From: Arcuatula senhousia
Taxonomy: Eukaryota; Mollusca; Bivalvia; Mytilida; Mytilidae
Reading direction: 5' to 3'
Length of the DNA stretch: 64,000 bases
Assembly (NCBI GenBank): GCA_963971305.1
Contig: OZ020303.1
Span: 63,488,867-63,552,866, forward strand
Shown here piece by piece: positions 45,511 to 55,641 of the stretch (its first letter is position 1; every line of letters starts with the position of its first letter). Both the position numbers and the translations under genes were made by a program. The notes under the pieces were generated by a model. It worked only from the letters and a program-made list of their open reading frames with translations, was not told the origin of the DNA and made no database searches.

Positions 45511-46290
45511 ACAATTTAGACATCTAAGAGAAATTAAGATATCAAGCATACTGCAAACTTGGTCCATGATTTTAAAAAAATGAAGCTTAAAACAACAAAG
45601 GTGTTCCTAGAATAATTTTCATTAGACGACATTTTAGGTTCTCTTGTAGCAAGGTTGTTAACAAAGATAAAAAAAAATGAGAGGTTTCAAATTATAATAT
45701 GGTGAAATGACTGGAATTTATATTTATATCACAAATCATTTGATTTTGATTAATCCATTTATTCCACTACAAATATAAACAGTTTGTAAATATGCTTGTT
45801 ATCCTCGTAAGTTGAACGGAAAGCTCTGTACTTTAATGGCTACATACCATTTTTATACAGATGGATTTTTATGTAGTTGGATTATCAAATTCAAATATGT
45901 CAACGCCTTATCTTCTATCAGTAGTAAAATGTTTTATGTTCCCCATTGTTTAATTTGCTCAGATAATAAAAACAACTGATGCTAAGTGATGGTTTTTTCC
46001 CTGGGTTACTCCTTGCTCCATTATTTGTAAGGCTGCTAATAAAATAAACACAAATATCCGATCAAAATGTCATTTATTAAAAAATGACGGTAAGAAATTA
46101 TGTACACACACAAGGGAGTTAACCTTTACATAAAATTCAAAATTAAATTTGGAATTAACTCCCTTGAAAAGCCAGCCTACAAAAAAGGTGGCATATAAAA
46201 TAACTAAATGTTAATATGAATGTCTAGTATATAATCAAACAATGTTCCTGTAATTTCAACCCTGAAAATCATCTGACAAACAGATTTTGA
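45511..46290. other. Gene-poor stretch
   Basis: AT-rich with no recognised feature. Confidence 0.35.
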
Positions 46291-46296
46291 TTTTTT

Positions 46297-46400
46297 GAGT
46301 GCCCTCAGCGAGGATCGAACTCACAACATTTGGGACATCTACGGCGTATGCGCCTAGCTAACAGAACAGAGGTTGTAACCACTACACCATCCTAGGCTCC
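46297..46400 (-). repeat. tRNA-like sequence, possible SINE head
   Basis: On the minus strand an A-box-like TGGTGTAGTGG (46389-46379) and a B-box-like GAGTTCGATCC (46322-46312) are 56 bp apart. This spacing is possible for a tRNA with intron or long variable arm. The outer strands do not form a good acceptor stem, so a tRNA-derived SINE or tRNA pseudogene is more likely than a working tRNA. Confidence 0.45.
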
Positions 46401-46611
46401 TCTATAAATAGACCTCCAATAATAAATGTTAATACATGTAAGTAATATATCTATAAAACATTCCGACATTAAAGATCATAATGCCGATTAGAATTTTTGA
46501 ATAATAAAATCTTCATAGAAGCCAAATTAACATTTACATGGTATATGTCTGAAATTGAAAGTTTAAACTGCCAAGTACAACAAGCATTCTGAGAGTATTG
46601 CAAAACAATAC

Positions 46612-47451
46612 TTAGTCCCCTACCGGCCTCATATTTCAGTCACTGGTAACAATTTGTCAAACAAATGAATACCTAAACTTGATCAGTTTATTATCTACAA
46701 GGAACAATAAAAAAGTGTAGAAAAGAAAATTGCAAAAGATTTTCAATCTTCAAAAGGCCATAACTCCCATAAAAATTTGTGGACCGGCACGAAACTCAAA
46801 CTTGATCTGTAACTCATCAAGGTAAACTCACAGACAAAAAATCAGATCATTATCTACAAGGTTTAGAAAAAAGTGAGGAAAACTGAAATTTTAGTGAATT
46901 TTCAAAGTTCAAAGGGCCACACCTCCCATAAAAATTTGTGGATCGACAGGAAACTCAAACTAGATCTGTAACTCATCAAGGTAAACTCACATACCAAAAA
47001 TCAGTTCATTATCTATAAGCCTTTAGAAAAAAAGTCCAGAAAACTGAAATTTTAGTGAATTTTCAAAGTTCAAAGGGCAATGACTCCCATAAAAAATTGT
47101 GGACCGACACGAAACTCAAACTTGATCGGTAACTCATCAAGGTAAACTCACATACCAAAAATCAGTTCATTATCTATAAGCGTTTAGAAAAAAGTGCGGA
47201 AAACTGAAATTTTAGTGAATTTTCAAAGGTCAAAGGGCCATAACTCCCATCAAAAATTGTGGACCGACAGGAAACTCAAACTTGATCTGTAACTCATCAA
47301 GGTTAACTCACATACCAAAAATCAGTTCATTATCTATAAGCGTTAAGAAAAAAGTGCGGAAAACTGAGGCGTGACAGACAGACGGACAGACGGACAGACG
47401 GACAGAGCGCAAACCTATAGTCCCCTTCGGCTTTCACCGGTAGGGGACTAA
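46612..47451 (+). mobile_element. Tandem-core element 3 (160-bp units, ACGG tail)
   Basis: Ends TTAGTCCCCTACCGG and CCGGTAGGGGACTAA are inverted. Between them are four to five units of 159-161 bp (CATCAAGGTAAACTCA at about 46814, 46973, 47134 and 47294) and an ACAGACGG microsatellite at 47376-47408. This is the pearl-type layout described in bivalves: about 160-bp core repeats followed by a tetranucleotide tract. Confidence 0.8.
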
Positions 47452-47654
47452 AAATAAACTTGGTTGTTTTAAGATAGGGGAGGCGGTGGGATAAAAAATT
47501 CTTTAGAACTAACAAAATGACGAAAGCTTCTTGTCGAAGAAAATTTCCGTTTAACACGTGACAAAAATGTTGATCATCTATTGGTTAAAAACAGTTATGG
47601 TAAAATATTATATGTATATGGCTATGTCTCCTTTACTTTTTTCTTTTTTTCTTT
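47452..47654. other. Short spacer
   Basis: No feature recognised. Confidence 0.35.
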
Positions 47655-48930
47655 AAACTCATTCAAATGATAAAAAAATGATATTTCAGAATCATCCAAA
47701 TTTATAACGAAAAACAAGACACACTCTGTCATAAAAGTCATATTTTTAAAATCAGTATTCTGCCCACTTGTTACAAATTATAAAGGTTTACATTATTTTG
47801 ATTTTAATTCCTTTGTCGTGTTTGTTGACGTTTTTATTTCATTTTGTTTTGCATTTGCGATCATTAAAAAGTATGATAATAAAGTTTTATCTAGACACAT
47901 AAAAATGATTGACAGATTATAAAAAAAAGTTTAAGGCGGTTATAAAACAAATAGATAAAGTTGAAATATCCGAATCCGAGTAATACTATACATTTATTCT
48001 TTAAAAAAAATTGAATACTTTTATTTTTTTTTAATTGTATATATGCTTTAAAAAAATAATGGTTTCTGACGAACGGTTATTTTATCATAATAAAATCGTT
48101 TATTGATAGCTCTTGATGCATATTTAAAAAAAATATTAGCTATAGGATGAGTATGAAATTTCAATGTTTAATGAAAAGAAATGAAATATGTTAATCTTGT
48201 TCATTTTTGTGCTTTATTTTTTTTTAAAGAAAGCAAGGAGCAAAAAAACCCGTGCAAGTATTTGTGTCAGACGTAACGCTCTATCAACACACGGGCTCTG
48301 GAATTACGAATCAGTTGTAAAATGTAAAATCCATAAGCTTGAACGGACAGAATGTTGCTTCACTGAAAGTGAAACTTGAAAATTGGTCAGTTGAAGTTGT
48401 CGCGTTTGTATAAGAGGTTGTTGAAAGTCATATTTGAGTTTCTATTTCAAGATATACAGTTTGAATATGAAACTGACTTCCTCCAATTCACAATGTTATT
48501 TATCTCAAATTCCGTGGAATACATGAGATGGAAAAAAATTCCCAAAATCAAATATTGTTCAGTAAAAAGGTAACATTAGATATCCGACACCGAAGTTAAT
48601 GAATATTATCAGTGTACGATTATTTTTGTGAAGAAGTAATTATGATAAGTCTGCTCCATTATAAGAAAAGTTGGAAGGTAATAAAGAGTTAAAAAATATG
48701 AATTAATTTGTCCGAAGTTCTCAAACCCATAAAGTGTACCATAGAAATTAAATACAGCACCGTGGATATTAACCATATGCATAATCACGACTTAACCTTC
48801 ATTTTGAACTTTCTTCTTTTTTAATAAAACATAAGAAATATGTTGAAATGATATTTGGTGAAAATAATGCCATACATGTATTTCTTGTGCCTTGGTCCAC
48901 CAGTAGAGGTAATCATCCATAGTAAGGTGA
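47655..48930 (-). repeat. Duplicated segment D, copy 2 (with PLE-2 remnant)
   Basis: It is collinear with 20515-21480: AGTTTAAGGCGGTTATAAAA, ACTATACATTTATTCTTT, ATGGTTTCTGACGAACG and TTAGCTATAGGATGAG. It also has a decayed minus-strand PLE-2 part at about 48255-48720 and ends with GTCCACCAGTAGAGGTAAT. It is longer than copy 1 because its PLE-2 part extends further. Confidence 0.7.
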
Positions 48931-49970
48931 GTTCACGTAAAAATGGTTTTGGTAAATATTTGTGTTTCGATACGATTATTTAATCACAAAAAAAAAACAG
49001 AAAACCGATACAAAACAGAATCCTAACTTGTTTACTTTTTTCTTCACTTGACAAAACCTATCTCATTTAAATGCCTTACAAAAACCAAATCTACGTGAAT
49101 CGTGTTAAGTTCCGTTCATTTCTCGTGAACTCCCCCAGCCGAGGCTTACCAGGTGTGGTTATCAATAGAAAATTACTAAACGTGGTGTCAATGGTATATT
49201 TTGTAATGCTGTAAATGAATTATATCATCACCATTAATTGTTATCTTTTGTAGTAAAAAATCCCATCACAATCTCCTCGGAACATCCATTGGACAACTAA
49301 CCCATATAAACCCAAATGTGCTTGATTCCATATCGATTATGACAATGTCAAAGCATGCTTGTTGTCAATTTTTGAAAGCAGGCAAGATCTTCAAACAATG
49401 AATGAATTCAAAGTTCAACAGTATAATAATGAACAAGCTGCATTTTTGACTCTGTATGGATCGGTATTTGTGTAGTTAAGAATATCAATTTTTGTAGATC
49501 GATCTTTTCCAGAGAAAAAAATTTCATGAACCAATTTTCCGAGTCTCTATTGAATGTATTTGTAAGAATGGTCCCAAGGAACGAAGCTTTTTCTGTGGAA
49601 GATACGACAAAAAATTGCTCAGTATATAGGAGAAATATTTACTATGCACTTTAAAGACCCCATTGTAGAGTTCGATAGCGACTCAATTAGGCCGCTGCTG
49701 GATACGGATTTAAATCAGCATTATTTTTTTTTCTTTTCCAGAATAACTAAATCAGTTTGAATCATTTGTGTGAGTGAAGCTGATAAAAGAACCGATGTCA
49801 AATTTTGTGTATTTGTTTTATAATTGTCTATATTCATTGTCTTTGTCTGCTTATATGTATTTTGTCAGCCAGTAATTGGCGCCTTTAGTTTGGCAATACA
49901 GTATATTTGATTAGATTTGATATTTTGTTTGTAGCTTGTATGGTAATTAAGTCCGCAAATAAAGGTTATA
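48931..49970. other. Gene-poor stretch
   Basis: AT-rich; no recognised feature. Confidence 0.35.
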
Positions 49971-49974
49971 ACAT

Positions 49975-50045
49975 AACTACCTAACTTGGAGGATCAAAAT
50001 CTCAAATGTTGCAGAAAAAAGACAAAACAACCCATCTTCGTCTTG
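49975..50045 (-). mobile_element. PLE-1 tail end fragment
   Basis: AACTTGGAGGATCAAAATCT and AAAAAAGACAAAACAA match the inverse of the PLE-1 tail terminus, as at 6530-6590. Only about 70 bp remain. Confidence 0.5.
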
Positions 50046-51165
50046 TTAACCGATTGCATTTTAACACAGACAACGTACGTGTTCATTGATCAACTGCATC
50101 TTAATGATTTTGTCATGCTAGACTTTAGTACAGATCTCATTCAAATATATCATTAAATCGGATTGAGCTTTCACACTAGAAGAAATAAAATTGAACTTGT
50201 AAACTAGGAAAAAACAGTATTGAAATGAAAAAGAAAAGGACACAAAATTATAAACTTTAATTCACCTATTCATGTTTCTTCTTTTTTATTATTATTCATG
50301 TTTCTGTGTGAAAAAAAAAGAAATAATCTTCAAGAAATAAGTACCAATCAGCCACCGAGGAACAGAATGCTGTTTTTAGGGAGTTTGGGGGTCTAAAAAT
50401 TTGACATAGGATCTTTTTCAAACTTTAAATTAACATTGGTATAAGCGTTGAAAATATACAATAAAAAACAATAGGTCACGGTGCTTACTTTTTGAAATAT
50501 TTGGGTTTCAATTTAAAAAAAAATGTAGATATTTGTAGAGTGGTCGATATCGTCAGTGCTGGATTTGTCTTCCTTTGTTCGAGAACGTTTAGGTTTTGAG
50601 TACTTTTCGTTTTCAACAGTTTTTGAATTTGAACTTCCAATGTTTTTTATTATAATGCTATTGGTGAGAGGTTACTCCTTGAAATATCGATATATAGCTT
50701 ATCCAAATTAACCAATTATACCTGCGTCGTTTTAGTATTTGTAATTGTATAGGAAAAATCCCCAAAATGCATGTATTTTTAAAACCATGCATAGAAATTT
50801 GTACAAATTTGTGTAAAATAACGAAAATGGGATATACTTTTGATTTCTGTAATAAAAACATGATATCACGGTACTCGTTTTCCATATATTTAAGGAAAAT
50901 TAAAATTTCTAATACTTTTTTTGGTAAAAATATCACATATTTTCCCGCCAATTATCTCCCCTAAAGTGAGATTTGAAAAGGAAAAGCTTAACATCTTTAT
51001 TTTGTAATATTTTCATTAATAAGATATAATAAAGAAATAAATTTTACATCATTTAGACGGTTGGTAACAAGTCTTTTAAACTGAAATATAGGCTAACATT
51101 TTGAAAGATGACTGAAAAAGAGGTTCCGTTTTAAAACCCTAAGATACCTTAAGAAAAACCGTAAA
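50046..51165. other. Gene-poor stretch
   Basis: AT-rich. The overlapping open frames on opposite strands at 50658-50964 have no family features. Confidence 0.35.
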
Positions 51166-51169
51166 ATTT

Positions 51170-51510
51170 CTTGATTGAAGACAGGAACTGTGGAGCAATT
51201 TAACCCTGTGTTAGCAAAATATAGACGATTGGAAAGATTCCTTCCTTAAGTGTTACATGTATTCGTGATATACAAAATTCAGAATCCATAGTATCGTTAT
51301 TAAAGTAGTATAAGTACTTGGGGTATATGATATAGAGATATGGAAATCCACTATTTGTCTACCATTGCAAGCACATGCTATATAATTTCGTGAGTGATCA
51401 CAACAACAGTTACTAGTGAGCAACGTTGCTCCATGTTCATAGACGTGACGCTCTATCGAGGAGCCTACATTTCTCCCAGGCTCTGGAATGTCGGGTCAGT
51501 TTAAGTTTTT
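51170..51510 (-). mobile_element. Decayed PLE-2 coding remnant (minus)
   Basis: ACCCTGTGTTAGCAAAAT and GACGTGACGCTCTATC are the inverse of the LLTQGY and DRATRLT codons of PLE-2, and CAGGCTCTGGAAT matches the RYSRAC region. It is heavily broken. Confidence 0.5.
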
Positions 51511-51724
51511 ATACGTCTCTCGACCGGGCGTAATTTTGTTTCATTCAAAAAAATAACCAAAAGTAAATAGGATACGGGTATCCTACAGTACTAAGAAAAA
51601 ATCGCAAATCATAGGGCATAATGTTATGATATTAAGTACTATAGTGCATGCCAAAAATAATTTTGAACATCTTATCATCATTACAGTGGTGTAAAATTTT
51701 ATGCCTTAAAGTCAGAAATCGATT

Positions 51725-51930
51725 AGTTCGAAGAGGGAAGTTTGGTGCGCCATAAAACCTGGTTAATCCCACAATTTCATTTGAAATGTCTGTACCAAGT
51801 CAGGACCATTACGATCTATAACTATTCCAGTGTGTCTTCCATGTTTTGTCTTTTCTTGGACATTGAGATTGATCCTCCAAAAATTCGGTAATTTCGTTAT
51901 TACCTTTATTCACAAATAACATCTTTTTTC
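51725..51930 (+). mobile_element. PLE-1 3' tail fragment
   Basis: GAAGAGGGAAGTTTGGTGCG, CCATAAAACCTGGTTAA, CCAAGTCAGGACCATTACGA and GAGATTGATCCTCCAA match the tail at 41910-42070. Confidence 0.7.
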
Positions 51931-52580
51931 TAAAGAGTAACGGATTCCCTCAAAACTCAAAATCAAACAGTGATCAATAAGACTGTGAGTTTTCCCAAAA
52001 AATGCTTGTTCTTTGTTTAAACAAGTTTATGCTAACCAGGTAAAAATTAATTCTTTATTTTAAAACAGGATTAAAAACAACTAGGAATATTAATTCCGCC
52101 ATAATTATCTGCACATGCAACATCAATTTTATTTTCAATCACAGGAACAATGAAGCCACGTGTTCATTCTTCGGAAACTATTCCTTTCTCATATACAAGA
52201 TTTATAATTTGTGTGTGTGTATAAACAGGCAATAATTTACTTGCCGAATACTTTAAGAATCCAGTAAACTTATGGTCATACCCATATGACTTTTCTGTTA
52301 TAGTTTATCAATAAAATTTTCGATTTCCTCTTCTCTAAAAGATTCATTAAAAATGCAATATTGTTTGAAATGTCCAGAATTATATTTCATTCTCATAAGA
52401 TACTGCGTAACTTTTAAAAGTGTTCATACAAGATTCTCCGGTACATTTTCCTCGTTTTTATCTTTTCTTTTGTGACATATGAGATTTATTATCCTAATAC
52501 AACAGTTGTCTTGATGTTAAATTTGTACCTTTGTGTGCTTGTATGTAAGTTATGGTTTTATGCCCATTTCAATCAGCTTT
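51931..52580. other. Gene-poor stretch
   Basis: AT-rich with no recognised feature. Confidence 0.35.
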
Positions 52581-52584
52581 AATG

Positions 52585-52700
52585 GTGGAGGAGACCCGAG
52601 TACCTAAAGGAAACCATCGAATTTAGTCATGAAAGTTAAAGAGCGTGCAGATGGGTCCAGTCCTAACCTGTATAAGAGTATGTCAGCTTGAGATGTCAAA
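52585..52700. repeat. Repeat fragments, including a foldback element end
   Basis: 52589-52618 resembles the block at 8868-8900. 52651-52680 (ATGGGTCCAGTCCTAACCTG) is one terminus of the foldback element at 59035-59960, isolated here. Confidence 0.55.
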
Positions 52701-53750
52701 ACAGTGAACTTTGATAGAAGATTCGAGGGAAATCCATTCTCCATTCAAATAACTTAAAATATGTTTTATTTTATTTTATTTACATAAAAGTTTAGTTTAT
52801 ATGTAAAAAAATAATGCAGCGTTAGGAAGATTTTAATCAGAATAGTGTTGCTATGTTGTTTTTGATTGAAATGTAATTGGCCCATTTAGTATGCATTATA
52901 CAGACCTCTGTATTTCATGGACTTGATATATGGTATATTGCTAGCTATTGTTTACCGCTGGCAAAATGAAAACAGTAAAAAATATAACTGAAAAATATAG
53001 AATGAATGGTCCACTAGGAGGAAAATGAAACAATAGACTAAAATTAGACTGTCGTCTACAATTTCCACATATTTCTTTTCTTTGTCGTGTACAGATATTT
53101 TTTGGAATGTCTTCAGTTTTTCAGTGTTTCCAATAACGAGAAATACCCCGTGTAATAACACAGGGTAATACGGTTTATGGTTGACATTGGTATCTCACAA
53201 TTTCTATACATTTATTCAATGAGCCTCATGCAATTTTTGGTATCAAGTAGATGAATTAGAACATAAGTATTAAGACCATGAAAATGTCATGGTCTTCATG
53301 AATTAGACGTACAAAATGTGACAATTTTTGGATCAACAGCACTTAACTATGGTCTTAGTGGTAAATAGTGATGTATTTATACCAGCACCATAAACCATTC
53401 CGCCATCTTTATTTGCAACAGTTTGTATTTTTATTTTCATACACTTTTTAAAAGATATTAAAATTTTTGTTTATGATTTATACATTTTCTCGAAGCCGAA
53501 TGTGTATAAACATTGTTATTCTATTTTTTGTTGTTCTATTGAAACAAAAAAGTTTATGGTCTTTTTTCAGTCTTATGCTCTTTTTTTCATTTTTCAAAAT
53601 TGATGCAAATTGCGACAATAAATCCTGAACATAAAAAAACAATAAGGTATAAAGTTACATATTTGTCTCTTCATTTTTATAGAAAAAAGTATGGGATTCA
53701 TTGAATTATATTAAGAGGGACGTTTCAAATATACTTAAGATTTTTCGTCT
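52701..53750. other. Upstream flank of gene C
   Basis: No coding region recognised. It has a short hairpin at 53274-53298 (AAGACCATGA, 5-base loop, TCATGGTCTT) and T-rich tracts. Confidence 0.4.
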
Positions 53751-53754
53751 TTCA

Positions 53755-53762
53755 TATAAATA
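53755..53762 (+). promoter_or_regulatory. TATA-like box of gene C
   Basis: TATAAATA 54 bp before the start codon, within CATATAAATACATTTGAAAC, closely matching gene B. A TTTTCATAG lies between it and the ATG, so a 5' UTR splice acceptor is the alternative reading. Confidence 0.5.
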
Positions 53763-53808
53763 CATTTGAAACTTATCATTTTCATAGGTAACCATCTTTG
53801 TGGCTAAA

Positions 53809-54837
53809 ATGAACATCTACTTAACTGTATTATTATTATTTCTCGTCGTTAAATTGCATAGAAATATGTCAAATGTTGGCGCAACTTACCATACTGATGA
53901 GATTTTTAAACCATCAACTAGCAAGGCGTCCAAAACATATACGCAGACAATTTTTTCGACCAGACTAGTGGAACGTAATTCAACGCTACCCCAAAAAGAT
54001 GAGCAAAAGTGTAAAAGTTCTGCAAAATGGGAGACGATAGAAGGGAACGATGTATGGTATTGCTATGATAGGGATAAAATGCCGACCCCACCTTGTTTTA
54101 ACTATACCGATTGCTTTAAAGATTTCAACACAATAACAAATGAAAAACATCGGTTTTCGTATAAGTGTATTCCAAAGTCCGAGTACCCACTTTATTCGCA
54201 GGGTTATGGTTATGTGGCTATAGATAGCTGCCCTAAGGATTTTAACGATACTTTTATTTCTGAGCTTTGTTCTGAAAACCTGATTGACGCTCTTAGTTGT
54301 CGTATTATTAATGCCAATGCAACTGTGACTGCACTTTGTCATCATGGTGGTTTAAATGTAAGTGGCCCATTTGTAGTTTACAATAATTCTTTTGTTTATA
54401 AAAACAAATTTTGTGCAATTTGTCATCAAATAAAGGATTTTAAATACTTTAATACCTTGTTCGTATTCAACAACCTTATGTTGTATAAAGATTTATCGTC
54501 CCTTAAACGAGAAGATGCATATTTATTGATAGCTTTAAATAAACACGAGATGATACCACCTTTAGGAGCTAAAGTGCAAACGTGCATGTACACTACGAAC
54601 GACATTAATAACTGTAATCGCTATACCAATCCTGTTGTGGTCCCTTTTGGACATTCTTTTGAAGACGAGTGGTGTAGGGAAATCATTTTCGACCAGTTCA
54701 AAGATTTCTACAATAAAGAATTTATCTTCAGCGGCCAGAATATCAAAAGAGTGGATCAGCTTATGTCAGTTTTGTTCAAATTTGATGCACAGGAAGAAAA
54801 GGAATCTGAAAATGACTGCCTGGAGTGGCATGAAAAG
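53809..54837 (+). CDS. Receptor gene C, exon 1 (secreted ectodomain)
   Basis: 343 codons from the ATG at 53809 (MNIYLTVLLLFLVV) to AAG before the GTAATA donor at 54838. The first about 18 residues are a signal peptide, followed by a Ser/Thr-rich linker. The cysteine-rich ectodomain has WYCYDRDK, CFNYTDCFKDFN, ELCSENLIDALSC and the hallmark NNSFVYKNKFCAICHQ. All cysteines of gene B are kept. Gene B and gene C are clearly recent paralogs, far closer to each other than to gene A. Many N-x-S/T sites suggest glycosylation. As in gene B, the frame stays open for ten codons past the donor, so an unspliced message would encode a short secreted ectodomain; this is only a possibility. Confidence 0.88.
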
Positions 54838-55641
54838 GTAATAAACATAACATGTAATTCTATTTGATCCATATTTCTAAAACATGCTTCACAGATTTCA
54901 TCGTGGTACAATTACAAATTCTCAAACATAAGAAAATGTGCTCATCATTTAAATAACGAGACTAAATAAGAATGGTAAAAGAAAAAACAAACGGTAATAG
55001 CATAACTTCTTAACATGAATGGCCAATCTCAAATGATTAAGAAAATAAAACAGGGCATAACAAAGACATTTAAACTCGCAATGATTCTGACTTGGTACAT
55101 TGTCTAAAAATATTGGGTTTAACCAGGTTTTATGGCATCAAAACCCTTTTTTCACTGCAATTGTAGGGTCTGATAGTTTGAAAAACACAACACTGTTGTG
55201 AGACACTATTGAGATAATCATTTTAGTACAATACACATCCTAAAGCTTTTTTTTAAGTTACACAATAATAGTACGTGAAAACGTTTTAATATGAGAATAT
55301 AATAAATGAAGTATCTTATTTGTTTTATGATAAATGATAAAGTGGTCCATCATCCCATACAAATACTGTGGTATCATTATTATTTATCGGGTATCAATTT
55401 TCGTGGTTTTCGTGGGTGGCCTTTACTCACGAAATTTGATATCCAAAGAGAAGGAAATTAAACATAAGTCTGTACGCTGCAGAGTTTAGAACAACGAATT
55501 TAAGAATCCACGAACTGGTCCCTTTTCATCAAACCATGAAAATTGGTATCCACGAAAATAAATGAATCCACAATAATGCAGTTTGTCTTTTGAAATATAA
55601 GTCAACTGTACAAAATATTAATTGCATTTGTTGTTTTGCAG
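54838..55641 (+). other. Intron of gene C
   Basis: Phase 0, 804 bp, GTAATAAAC donor and TTGTTTTGCAG acceptor. It contains a minus-strand PLE-1 tail fragment at about 54990-55240 and nothing else recognised. Confidence 0.85.
54990..55240 (-). mobile_element. PLE-1 3' tail fragment in gene C intron
   Basis: TCTGACTTGGTACA, GGTTTAACCAGGTTTTATGG and ACACTATTGAGATAATCATT are the inverse of the tail at 41830-41990. It is antisense to the gene, as is the tail piece in the gene B intron. Confidence 0.7.

Noticed and set aside
53274..53298. Hairpin resembling a bacterial terminator
   Set aside because: A perfect 10-bp stem, but in eukaryotic DNA with no gene ending nearby; probably chance or a tiny foldback remnant.
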